A stretch of DNA of 14,317 bases from CAYFIW01 sp964343265 (GTDB lineage Bacteria; Chloroflexota; Dehalococcoidia; Lucifugimonadales; UBA826). The stretch covers positions 1 through 14,317 of the forward strand of contig CAYFIW010000038.1 in assembly GCA_964343265.1 (NCBI GenBank), written 5' to 3'. Position numbers and translations under genes: made by a program. Shown here piece after piece: positions 1 to 6,018 of this stretch (within the stretch, counting starts at the first letter, position 1; each line of letters begins with the position of its first letter). The notes beneath the pieces are model-generated. The model saw only the letters and a program-made list of their open reading frames with translations. It was not told the origin of the DNA and searched no databases.

Positions 1-350
1 CAGGATCAAACGGAGCTAGTCAAGCCATTGTCGATGGACGCGTCTTGGGTGCAAAATTCTTACAATATGGTGTCACACAAGCCGCCCTTCAGGCCTATAA
101 CAACACGCTTTGCAAGCCGATTTCAGAAGTTGTCTTACGAAATCGTGATGCTGGACCATTCGGTTTGTTGAATATGGTCAATGAACGTTCCAATGGCGAC
201 TTCGAATGTATCGACGACGTGATCTCTGCATCAGAACGGTCTGATTTCATGGCAAAATATCAAGCAGCAGCAGGTTTTGCACGCGATGTCCTAAATAGTG
301 CGCCACCAACCATCAGGCCAGAGCATCGCATTGCTCAGGACGATAAGTAA
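1..350 (+). CDS. Flavin-dependent (PhzS-like) monooxygenase, C-terminal part
   Basis: This is the last 115 codons of a gene that enters from the left edge, open from base 3 to a TAA at 348-350. The translation opens with GSNGASQAIVDGRVLG, the second FAD-contacting segment of class A flavoprotein hydroxylases (normally just after the GDAAH motif, here off the window). The helical tail that follows, with YNNTLCKPISEVVLRNRDAG and a segment ending in AGFARDVLN, resembles the flavin-dependent oxidoreductase family that includes PhzS and UbiH-like enzymes. Such enzymes hydroxylate aromatic or heterocyclic substrates using NAD(P)H and O2. The substrate cannot be told, because the substrate-binding middle of the protein is missing. 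A TTG at 45 would give a 101-residue product, but the motif upstream of it shows that the true start lies outside the window. Confidence 0.82.
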   Translation, partial: GSNGASQAIVDGRVLGAKFLQYGVTQAALQAYNNTLCKPISEVVLRNRDAGPFGLLNMVNERSNGDFECIDDVISASERSDFMAKYQAAAGFARDVLNSAPPTIRPEHRIAQDDK

Positions 351-392
351 AGCGACAAAATACCCAAAACAATTATCACGCTTCCCGCCCTC

Positions 393-436
393 CTCATACC
401 CAAAGATCGCAGGTTCAAACCCTACTCCTTATACCA
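393..436 (+). pseudogene. tRNA-Met (CAT) 3'-half fragment, possible att-site relic
   Basis: From the anticodon loop to the encoded CCA this stretch follows tRNA numbering closely. It has T33 and a CAT anticodon at 395-397, then CCCAA as the 3' anticodon-stem strand (399-403) and AGATC as a variable loop (404-408). A 17-nt T-arm with GGTTCAAAC follows (409-425; 4 of 5 stem pairs form), then a 7-nt acceptor strand (426-432), A73 (433) and CCA (434-436). It resembles the same segment of bacterial initiator or elongator tRNA-Met, with one base missing at position 38. Upstream there is no D-arm (no GG of the D-loop) and no strand complementary to the anticodon stem, so it is not an intact tRNA. 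Phage and island integrases commonly recombine in exactly this part of tRNA genes, so an attachment-site scar is a reasonable inference. Chance resemblance is not excluded. Confidence 0.5.
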
Positions 437-500
437 TCCATTGGTGACTAAAATCCCCCATTTACCCCACCTTGCTTCAAATCCATAAATAACATAAATT

Positions 501-529
501 TTGTTAAATTATTAAAATATATTAATAAT
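501..529 (+). promoter_or_regulatory. Sigma70-type promoter for the 204-residue protein gene
   Basis: TTGTTA at 501-506 (4 of 6 to TTGACA) and AATAAT at 524-529 (5 of 6 to TATAAT) are separated by 17 bp. Transcription would start near 536, leaving about a 20-nt leader with a GGAG (548-551) before the start codon. The surrounding stretch is very AT-rich, so a chance match is possible. Confidence 0.5.
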
Positions 530-556
530 TACACCTTTAAAACGTATGGAGACATG

Positions 557-1168
557 ATGGATTACATAATAAGTACTGTTAGAACACCTGCACCTGGAAA
601 AACTCAAATACTTCTCAAAACAGTGGTTAGTGATTTTGAAAAAAACGTGGGAAGGGGCATGGTAACTTTTGGAAACACAGGATTAATCATAAGCCACAAC
701 CCTATTGAAAATGCTGACGCTTTAGAGCAAATGCAAGATTCGTTTCTAGAAGGTAATTCGGTAGCAGAATCTCTTGCCAAGCAAGAAGCTGACTGCTCTG
801 AACCAATAAGATTTCTTTTAAGAGAAATCATAGCTACGATTGACCCTACTAAGAGAGCTAGTAATCCAAAATACATACAAAGGTTTATGATGAGAGCAAA
901 ACCTGGCAAGGCGGTAGATTTACTAGAAGGTCTTCTTAAAAATCATGAGATTTCGGATGGCAATTTTAATGTCTCAGCTATGGCTGAAAACCCGGGAATA
1001 TTAATAATGTCGAAACCAGTAGACCATTTCAATGAAATTCGGAAAGTTTCTGATCTGAAATCATTTCGGGACAATTTCAGAAATAAAGGAGGTGCTGACC
1101 TATCAGAATTAGTAGCTTCAATGGAAGGACGTATAATGCGTATCGCCTACATGAATAGAGGGACGTAG
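557..1168 (+). CDS. Unrecognised two-repeat alpha+beta protein
   Basis: Cytosolic protein of 203-204 residues with no signal peptide or membrane span; I do not recognise its family. It looks like an internal duplication. Residues about 3-95 and 106-202 (counted from the ATG at 554) each begin with a Tyr-Ile strand, carry a Pro-Gly-Lys turn (PGK at 14-16 and 117-119) leading into an amphipathic helix, and then an NxG-I-L/I-I-S-type strand (41-47 and 146-153). This layout is reminiscent of ferredoxin-like dimeric alpha+beta barrel proteins (ABM/NIPSNAP-like), but that is inference from pattern only. Two tandem ATGs are present at 554 and 557. The GGAG at 548-551 is only 2 nt from the first and 5 nt from the second, so 557 is preferred. 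The gene has its own likely promoter and a strong terminator just downstream, so it is probably monocistronic. Confidence 0.75.
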   Translation: MDYIISTVRTPAPGKTQILLKTVVSDFEKNVGRGMVTFGNTGLIISHNPIENADALEQMQDSFLEGNSVAESLAKQEADCSEPIRFLLREIIATIDPTKRASNPKYIQRFMMRAKPGKAVDLLEGLLKNHEISDGNFNVSAMAENPGILIMSKPVDHFNEIRKVSDLKSFRDNFRNKGGADLSELVASMEGRIMRIAYMNRGT

Positions 1169-1192
1169 CACCTTATAGACGTAAAGTTGATT

Positions 1193-1251
1193 AAATGTCA
1201 TGGCGCCTAGCAAGATCACTCAGGCGCCATGACATTTTTTATATTTTTTTT
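1193..1251 (+). terminator. Strong intrinsic terminator, overlapping the opposing SEC-C gene
   Basis: A perfect 16-bp stem (1193-1208 with 1222-1237) encloses a 13-nt loop. Its core is ATGTCATGGCGCCT against AGGCGCCATGACAT, and it runs into a T-rich tract (1235-1251, broken only by A at 1241 and 1243). It ends the plus-strand gene that stops at 1168. The right arm and T-tract are also the last codons of the minus-strand SEC-C gene. Read in reverse, the stem is followed only by TTTAAT, so it would be a weaker terminator in that direction. Confidence 0.9.
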
Positions 1252-1384
1252 CACTTCCACACGGGCATTTTTCATTCCTACCTATTTTACGGTCAGATGT
1301 GTTTCTTATCCGAGCTTTCTCTTGGCAGTTTGCGCAAGTGCACGCAACAGGATGATCATTATGCCAATTAGTGCGATTAACCAT
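1220..1384 (-). CDS. 54-residue SEC-C zinc-binding microprotein
   Basis: This short minus-strand gene starts with ATG at 1384-1382 and ends with TGA at 1222-1220. A clean GGAGG ribosome-binding site (1394-1390) lies 5 nt before the start. The C-terminus reads GRNEKCPCGSEKKYKKCHGA, a full SEC-C motif with spacing C-x-C-x8-C-H (Cys40, Cys42, Cys51, His52). This is the zinc-binding tail also found at the end of SecA. The N-terminal half adds a second cysteine set, CTCANC (Cys15, Cys17, Cys20), next to His11, so the protein may bind two metals. SEC-C motifs bind zinc and in SecA contact SecB and ribosomes; the role of a stand-alone version here is unknown. The gene converges with the plus-strand gene ending at 1168 and shares its terminator hairpin. 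The plus-strand reading frame across the same bases looks non-coding. The perfect motif and ribosome-binding site make this a real gene with good confidence. Confidence 0.85.
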   Translation of the reverse strand: MVNRTNWHNDHPVACTCANCQEKARIRNTSDRKIGRNEKCPCGSEKKYKKCHGA

Positions 1385-1457
1385 GTAAACCTCCAGCTAA
1401 AACATCCTTATAATACCCCACAAGAAAGCGAAGATTTTTCAAAGATGAAATAGAATA

Positions 1458-1463
1458 TACAAT
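1458..1463 (+). promoter_or_regulatory. Possible -10 box for the CoA-transferase gene
   Basis: TACAAT (5 of 6 to TATAAT) lies 45 nt before the CoA-transferase start at 1509, in an AT-rich gap. No good -35 box is seen at 16-18 bp spacing, only a T-rich TTTTTC at 1435-1440, so the call is weak. Confidence 0.3.
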
Positions 1464-1508
1464 CTCTTAACCAACAAATTATCTTTACAACCAATTGGAG
1501 ATATTTGA

Positions 1509-2777
1509 ATGCCAGGTCCATTGGACGGAATACGTATAGTTGAATTTACTCAAATAATTGCTGCTCCCTTCGGCGGAATGCTGCTAGCTGATATGGGTGC
1601 TGAGGTCATCAAAATAGAACCCTTAGAGGGTGAACCATGGAGACTTCATAGCCAATTTATACCTAAAGAGAGTCGAACTTATATGGGCCTAAACCGCGGA
1701 AAAAGAAGTCTTCCCTTGGACCTTAAAGTCCCACCCTCGAAAGAAATTGTAAATCGGCTGATAAAGATATCAGACGTGGTGATAATTAATGCTCGGCCTG
1801 ATGTTCCGGAAAAACTTGGAATCGATTACGACACCCTACGTACAGCCAATCCACAGATAATTTACTGCGATAACACCGCATTTGGCCGAAACGGACCTGA
1901 CAAAAATCGGCCCGGATACGACATAGTAGTTCAGGCAATAAGCGGCCTATTAGCTGCTGACAATAAAATTGTGGATGGAGTTCCTCAACAAGTGAGCGCT
2001 ACTGCGGTAGCGGATTACGCTACAGGCATAGCAATCGCATGGTCCATCTGTGCTGCACTGTTTGCTAGAGAACGCAAAGGTGTGGGACAAAGAATAGACA
2101 CATCACTTCTAAGCACCGCTCTCTCTATGCAAGGATCATTCTTTGAATTAGATCAATACACTAAAGATGCTAGACTGGAATTCTTAGAAACAATCGAATC
2201 TTTAAGAACGGCTCAAGTTCCATATCAAACCCTATTAGATCAGCAAATTGAGCTAGCAGGTTCCATGGCCGGATTCAAAATTTACTACAACACATATGAA
2301 ACATTAGACGGTGTTATAGCTGTTGGATGTTTGAGTGAAACTCTTCGTAAAAAAGCAGCTGACACAATTGGCATAACTGATCCTCGTTTCGATGATAATT
2401 ACGACCCAAATTCAACTGAATCAATCTCAACCGCAGAAGCGTTATTGTCAGAGGCAAAAACCATTATTTCAAATAAATCAACTGCGTTCTGGATCGAGCA
2501 ATTTGACGCTGCAGGAGTACCAGTTGGTCCAGTAAAATTCATTCAGGAATTGATAGATGATGAGCAGGTCATTGCAAATGATATGGTTGTAGAAGTCAAC
2601 CATTCTAAAGCCGGAAAAGTACGTATGGCCGGTCCCATGATTAAGATGAGCGAAACTCCACTTGAGGCAAAGTCAGCATCTCCAGCATTAGGGGAGCATA
2701 CTGAAGAAATACTTTTAGAGATTGGGTACAGTCAAGAGAATATTGACCAATTCTATTCTAACGACGTGGTTAGATAA
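1509..2777 (+). CDS. Class III (CaiB/BaiF family) CoA-transferase
   Basis: Transfers CoA from an acyl-CoA donor to a carboxylic acid acceptor; cytosolic. The 422-residue length is normal for formyl-CoA transferase-like enzymes. The N-terminal LDGIRIVEFTQIIAAPFGGM and LLADMGAEVIKIEP are hallmark segments of the family. The catalytic aspartate falls at Asp169 in VADYATG, the same number as in Oxalobacter formyl-CoA transferase. A further family segment, FARERKGVGQRIDTSLL, sits at about 185-201, and the C-terminal lobe (about 290-420) includes AGVPVGPVKFIQELIDD. The start is set by GGAG at 1497-1500, 8 nt before the ATG. The acceptor acid cannot be read from sequence. The gene is followed after about 120 nt by fdxA, which has its own promoter, so it is probably transcribed alone. 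Paralogues of this family and of flavin monooxygenases are numerous in SAR202-type genomes, consistent with the truncated flavoenzyme nearby. Confidence 0.92.
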   Translation: MPGPLDGIRIVEFTQIIAAPFGGMLLADMGAEVIKIEPLEGEPWRLHSQFIPKESRTYMGLNRGKRSLPLDLKVPPSKEIVNRLIKISDVVIINARPDVPEKLGIDYDTLRTANPQIIYCDNTAFGRNGPDKNRPGYDIVVQAISGLLAADNKIVDGVPQQVSATAVADYATGIAIAWSICAALFARERKGVGQRIDTSLLSTALSMQGSFFELDQYTKDARLEFLETIESLRTAQVPYQTLLDQQIELAGSMAGFKIYYNTYETLDGVIAVGCLSETLRKKAADTIGITDPRFDDNYDPNSTESISTAEALLSEAKTIISNKSTAFWIEQFDAAGVPVGPVKFIQELIDDEQVIANDMVVEVNHSKAGKVRMAGPMIKMSETPLEAKSASPALGEHTEEILLEIGYSQENIDQFYSNDVVR

Positions 2778-2805
2778 CGCCTTATATAAAAGCAATTAAA
2801 ATCTG

Positions 2806-2834
2806 TTGCTGCATAATACCTCTCGCTATATAAT
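2806..2834 (+). promoter_or_regulatory. Sigma70-type promoter for fdxA
   Basis: TTGCTG (2806-2811) and a perfect TATAAT (2829-2834) are separated by exactly 17 bp. The predicted transcription start is near 2841, about 60 nt before the fdxA start codon, with GGAGG in the leader. Confidence 0.6.
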
Positions 2835-2899
2835 TCCCTAGGTTTGCCAAAAGCATTACAAAATTTGTTAATTACTTGTTGAGGAGGCAGTTTACCAAA

Positions 2900-3148
2900 A
2901 TGACGTACATAATTGCTGAACCGTGCGTGGATGTTCTCGATAGAGCCTGTATTGATGTTTGCCCTGTAGATTGTATTTACGAGGCAGAAGAGCATAGCAT
3001 GCTTCTAATCAATCCAGAGGAATGTATTGACTGTGCAGCCTGCGAACCAGTTTGCCCAGTGGCTGCTATTTTTGCCGAAGATGACGTCCCTGCAGATTGG
3101 GACAATTATACGGACCTGAATTATGAATATTTTGGCCAGGAAAGATAA
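2900..3148 (+). CDS. fdxA: 7-iron ferredoxin (3Fe-4S/4Fe-4S)
   Basis: Small soluble electron carrier of 82 residues. Cysteines fit the 7Fe type: C9-x7-C17-x3-C21-P, then C42-x2-C45-x2-C48-x3-C52-P. By family precedent, C9, C17 and C52 hold the 3Fe-4S cluster, and C21, C42, C45 and C48 hold the 4Fe-4S cluster. The opening MTYIIAEPCVDVLDRAC closely resembles mycobacterial and other actinobacterial FdxA proteins. The acidic C-terminal tail (DDVPADWDNY) is also typical. The frame opens at a TTG at 2876, but homology clearly begins at the ATG at 2900. GGAGG at 2883-2887 is 12 nt upstream of that ATG, rather far, so an earlier start adding up to 8 residues cannot be fully excluded. Its redox partner is not visible here; neighbouring acnA is an Fe-S enzyme, but there is no sign that the two are co-transcribed. 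Confidence 0.93.
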   Translation: MTYIIAEPCVDVLDRACIDVCPVDCIYEAEEHSMLLINPEECIDCAACEPVCPVAAIFAEDDVPADWDNYTDLNYEYFGQER

Positions 3149-3210
3149 CCTGCGAGATAGATTTCAGGACACCCTGATTAGGAACTGAGATTTTACAGAT
3201 AATTCGGTAT

Positions 3211-3216
3211 TATAAT
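3211..3216 (+). promoter_or_regulatory. Perfect -10 box of the likely acnA promoter
   Basis: TATAAT stands 63 nt ahead of the acnA start. The best -35-like match, TTTACA at 3192-3197, is only 13 bp away, so the promoter may rely on an activator or on the -10 box alone. Transcription from here (about 3223) would include the hairpin at 3239-3270 in the leader. Confidence 0.45.
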
Positions 3217-3238
3217 CTCCGTAAATAATAGTCGACAA

Positions 3239-3270
3239 AAGCCCGGGCTGGTTTACAGACTCCCGGGCTT
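3239..3270 (+). promoter_or_regulatory. GC-rich leader hairpin immediately before acnA
   Basis: AAGCCCGGG (3239-3247) pairs perfectly with CCCGGGCTT (3262-3270). Inside the 14-nt loop, CTG (3248-3250) can pair with CAG (3256-3258). The hairpin ends 9 nt before the acnA ATG and is followed by AACTATTTA rather than a T-run, so it is a poor terminator for fdxA. It may instead control translation or attenuate the acnA message. Read on the minus strand it is followed by TTTTG, but no minus-strand gene lies upstream. Confidence 0.5.
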
Positions 3271-3279
3271 AACTATTTA

Positions 3280-5991
3280 ATGGCAAAAGTTAGTTGCAAA
3301 GTGAGACCTCGTGATATGAATGTACCTAATTCAAACTCAGATTATGCGTCAAAAGAAAAACTGTCCATCTCTAACAGAGAGTACGTATTCTATTCGATAA
3401 AGGCCCTTGAGGATCAAGGTCTAATAAATATCAGTAAGACACCTTACTCAATAAGAGTTTTACTTGAAAACGTACTAAGAAGCTCGGATGGAGGTCCAGC
3501 TACTGATGATCATGTGAAGCTAGTATCATCCTGGAGACCAAACAATAAGCCAGTGAGCGAGTTTCCATACATGCCTGGAAGGGTTGTTCTTCAAGACTTT
3601 ACAGGTGTTCCTGTAGCAGTTGATATAGCTGCGATGAGAGACGCTGTAGAAGAAAGCGGTGGGGATGCCTCGATTATTAATCCAATCGTAAGATCAGATA
3701 TGGTTATTGACCACTCAGTGCAAGTAGATCATTTTTCCATGGCTAATTCTCTTGACCTAAACATCCAGAGAGAATTTGAAAGAAATACAGAAAGGTATCA
3801 GTTGCTTAAATGGGCACAAAACGCATTTGACAACTTCAAAATCGTGCCACCTGGTACAGGAATAGTGCATCAGGTAAATCTAGAATATCTCGCGGAGGTT
3901 GTCCTTAGTGAAGATAAGATTAAAGACCCAGTAGCTTATCTTGATACCTGTGTAGGCACCGACTCCCATACTACTATGATTAATGGTCTGGGCGTTCTTG
4001 GATGGGGTGTAGGAGGCATCGAAGCCGAAGCTGTGATGCTAGGTCAGCCATATTATATGGTGGTACCCGAGGTAGTGGGCGTAAGGTTAACCGGCAAACT
4101 TCCTGAAGGAGCAACTGCAACCGATTTAGTTCTGTCTATTGTAGAAATGCTGCGTTCCGTGGGGGTTGTAGAAAAATTTGTCGAATTTTATGGACCTGGT
4201 CTCAATGATTTACCGCTGGCAGACAGGGCAACCATTGCAAATATGGCTCCGGAATATGGAGCTACCTGTGGGTTTTTCCCAATAGACCATCAAACTATTA
4301 AATACTTAACTGACACGGGTCGAGACTCATCTACCGTCGAATTGGTAGAAGCGTACGCCAAAAAAAATAACTTGTACTATGACGACAATGTGGAACCCGA
4401 ATATACAGTCCAACTTGAATTTGACATTTCCTCGGTAACCCCGTCAATGTCTGGGCCAAAAAGGCCTCAAGACAAAGTCTCTCTGAAAGATGTCGCCAAC
4501 AACTTCCAAGAGTCATTTGAAGATATTTCTGATATACCGCATAAGATATCTATTGATGATAATGAAGTAGAAATAAGTGACTCAGCAGTTGTTATAGCAG
4601 CTATAACAAGTTGCACAAACACTTCAAATCCATCTGTAATGGTGGGAGCTGGACTTCTTGCAAGAAAAGCTAGAAACCTTGGGCTTCAAAGAAAGCCATG
4701 GGTAAAGTCGAGCTTAGCTCCTGGATCCACTGTTGTGACTAGATATTTAGAAGCGGCCGGACTAAATGAAGACCTCGATTATCTCGGTTTTAATACTGTT
4801 GGTTATGGATGCACAACATGCATAGGAAACTCTGGACCATTACCACAGCCGGTTGCTGAGTCAGTTTCAGATAATGATCTGACGGTAGCAGCTGTCTTGA
4901 GCGGAAACCGCAACTTTGAAGGAAGAGTTCACCCGCAAGTAAAAGCCAATTATCTGGCGTCTCCGATCCTTGTTGTAGCATATGCGATTTCAGGCAGAAT
5001 GGATATAAATTTAGCGGTTGAACCTATAGGAATCAGTGATTCAGGACAAGATGTTTTTCTAAAAGACATATGGCCTTCCCAAGCTGAAATTTCAGAAACC
5101 ATATCCGCTTGTTTGCAACCAGAAATGTTTAAGGGTCAATACGATTCAGTCGTAGATGGGCCAAAGGAATGGCAAGATTTACAAACATCATCCGGCGTAA
5201 ATTTTAAATGGGACCCTGAATCCACTTATATTCAAAAGCCACCATATTTTGAAGATTTTCAATCTAATCCTAAAACACGTTCAGAGATTACCAATGCAAG
5301 AGTTCTAGTCTATATGGAGGATTCTGTAACGACCGACCATATTTCTCCAGCCGGATCTATTCCTCCCAGTGCACCAGCTGGACAATTTCTGTCGGGAAAT
5401 GATGTGCCCCGCAGGGAATACAACTCATTCGGATCGAGAAGAGGAAATCATGACGTTATGGTGCGAGGTACATTCGGAAACATACGACTTAGAAATAAAC
5501 TTGCCCCAGATATGGAAGGTGACTGGACAACCCACTTCCCAACTGGGCAACTGATGCGAATTTATGAAGCTTCTGAACAATATCGAGAAGAAAATGTTCC
5601 ACTCATAATTATTGCAGGCAAAGAATATGGGACGGGTAGCTCAAGAGACTGGGCTGCAAAAGGCCCAATGTTGCTTGGTGTACGGACAGTAATAGCTCAA
5701 AGTTTCGAAAGAATTCACAGATCTAATTTGATTGGTATGGGAGTCCTACCTCTTGTATTTAAAGGTGGGGAATCGGCCGAATCTCTTGGACTTGACGGAA
5801 CCGAATCCTTCGATATACCTGACGTTGCTACCTCTGTTGAACCTTCTTCAACTGTAAATGTAACCGCTACATCCCAGGACGGAAAAGTGACAAAATTTGA
5901 AACTCTAGCGAGGATCGACACTGCCATTGAAAACGAATATTATAGGCATGGTGGACTTCTACCATACGTTCTCAGGCAGATGATTCAATAA
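3280..5991 (+). CDS. acnA: Aconitate hydratase A
   Basis: Interconverts citrate and isocitrate through cis-aconitate in the TCA cycle. The 903-residue length matches the AcnA/IRP family. The three 4Fe-4S ligands are present: Cys445 in AITSCTNTSNPS, and Cys511 and Cys514 in GYGCTTCIGNSGPLP. The substrate-site segment TCVGTDSHTTMINGLGVLGW is at about 223-242. The C-terminal swivelling domain carries YGTGSSRDWAAKGP (about residue 785 onward) with its substrate-binding Ser-Arg. The start is uncertain. The ATG at 3280 has no ribosome-binding site and lies 9 nt after a stable hairpin, and the first 12-20 residues look like a non-conserved extension. Met13 (ATG at 3316) is an alternative with only a weak GAGA upstream. 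The gene converges with recG, leaving 27 nt between stop codons and no clear terminator in the gap. Confidence 0.96.
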   Translation: MAKVSCKVRPRDMNVPNSNSDYASKEKLSISNREYVFYSIKALEDQGLINISKTPYSIRVLLENVLRSSDGGPATDDHVKLVSSWRPNNKPVSEFPYMPGRVVLQDFTGVPVAVDIAAMRDAVEESGGDASIINPIVRSDMVIDHSVQVDHFSMANSLDLNIQREFERNTERYQLLKWAQNAFDNFKIVPPGTGIVHQVNLEYLAEVVLSEDKIKDPVAYLDTCVGTDSHTTMINGLGVLGWGVGGIEAEAVMLGQPYYMVVPEVVGVRLTGKLPEGATATDLVLSIVEMLRSVGVVEKFVEFYGPGLNDLPLADRATIANMAPEYGATCGFFPIDHQTIKYLTDTGRDSSTVELVEAYAKKNNLYYDDNVEPEYTVQLEFDISSVTPSMSGPKRPQDKVSLKDVANNFQESFEDISDIPHKISIDDNEVEISDSAVVIAAITSCTNTSNPSVMVGAGLLARKARNLGLQRKPWVKSSLAPGSTVVTRYLEAAGLNEDLDYLGFNTVGYGCTTCIGNSGPLPQPVAESVSDNDLTVAAVLSGNRNFEGRVHPQVKANYLASPILVVAYAISGRMDINLAVEPIGISDSGQDVFLKDIWPSQAEISETISACLQPEMFKGQYDSVVDGPKEWQDLQTSSGVNFKWDPESTYIQKPPYFEDFQSNPKTRSEITNARVLVYMEDSVTTDHISPAGSIPPSAPAGQFLSGNDVPRREYNSFGSRRGNHDVMVRGTFGNIRLRNKLAPDMEGDWTTHFPTGQLMRIYEASEQYREENVPLIIIAGKEYGTGSSRDWAAKGPMLLGVRTVIAQSFERIHRSNLIGMGVLPLVFKGGESAESLGLDGTESFDIPDVATSVEPSSTVNVTATSQDGKVTKFETLARIDTAIENEYYRHGGLLPYVLRQMIQ

Positions 5992-6018
5992 TTACTAATA
6001 ATGGCTGTGGCTGCTCTG

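Noticed and set aside
343..436. A complete tRNA gene using 343-349 as the 5' acceptor strand
   Set aside because: Six of seven acceptor pairs form, but the 91-nt span has no D-arm, no GG D-loop and no 5' anticodon-stem strand, and it would overlap the stop codon of the monooxygenase.
1229..1453. Plus-strand open frame of 74 codons after the first terminator
   Set aside because: It starts inside the terminator stem, is low-complexity (Phe-rich from the T-tract), has no ribosome-binding site and lies antisense to the well-supported SEC-C gene.
2876..2899. TTG start for fdxA adding eight residues
   Set aside because: The extension would translate the GGAGG itself, and ferredoxins of this type begin at the MTY that follows.
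3164..3177. TCAGG-ACAC-CCTGA hairpin after fdxA as a terminator
   Set aside because: The stem is only 5 bp with a 4-nt loop and no T-run follows.
5369..5554. Open frames inside acnA, recG and fakA on other frames or strands
   Set aside because: They are shadows of long, motif-confirmed genes and show no recognisable motifs or ribosome-binding sites of their own.
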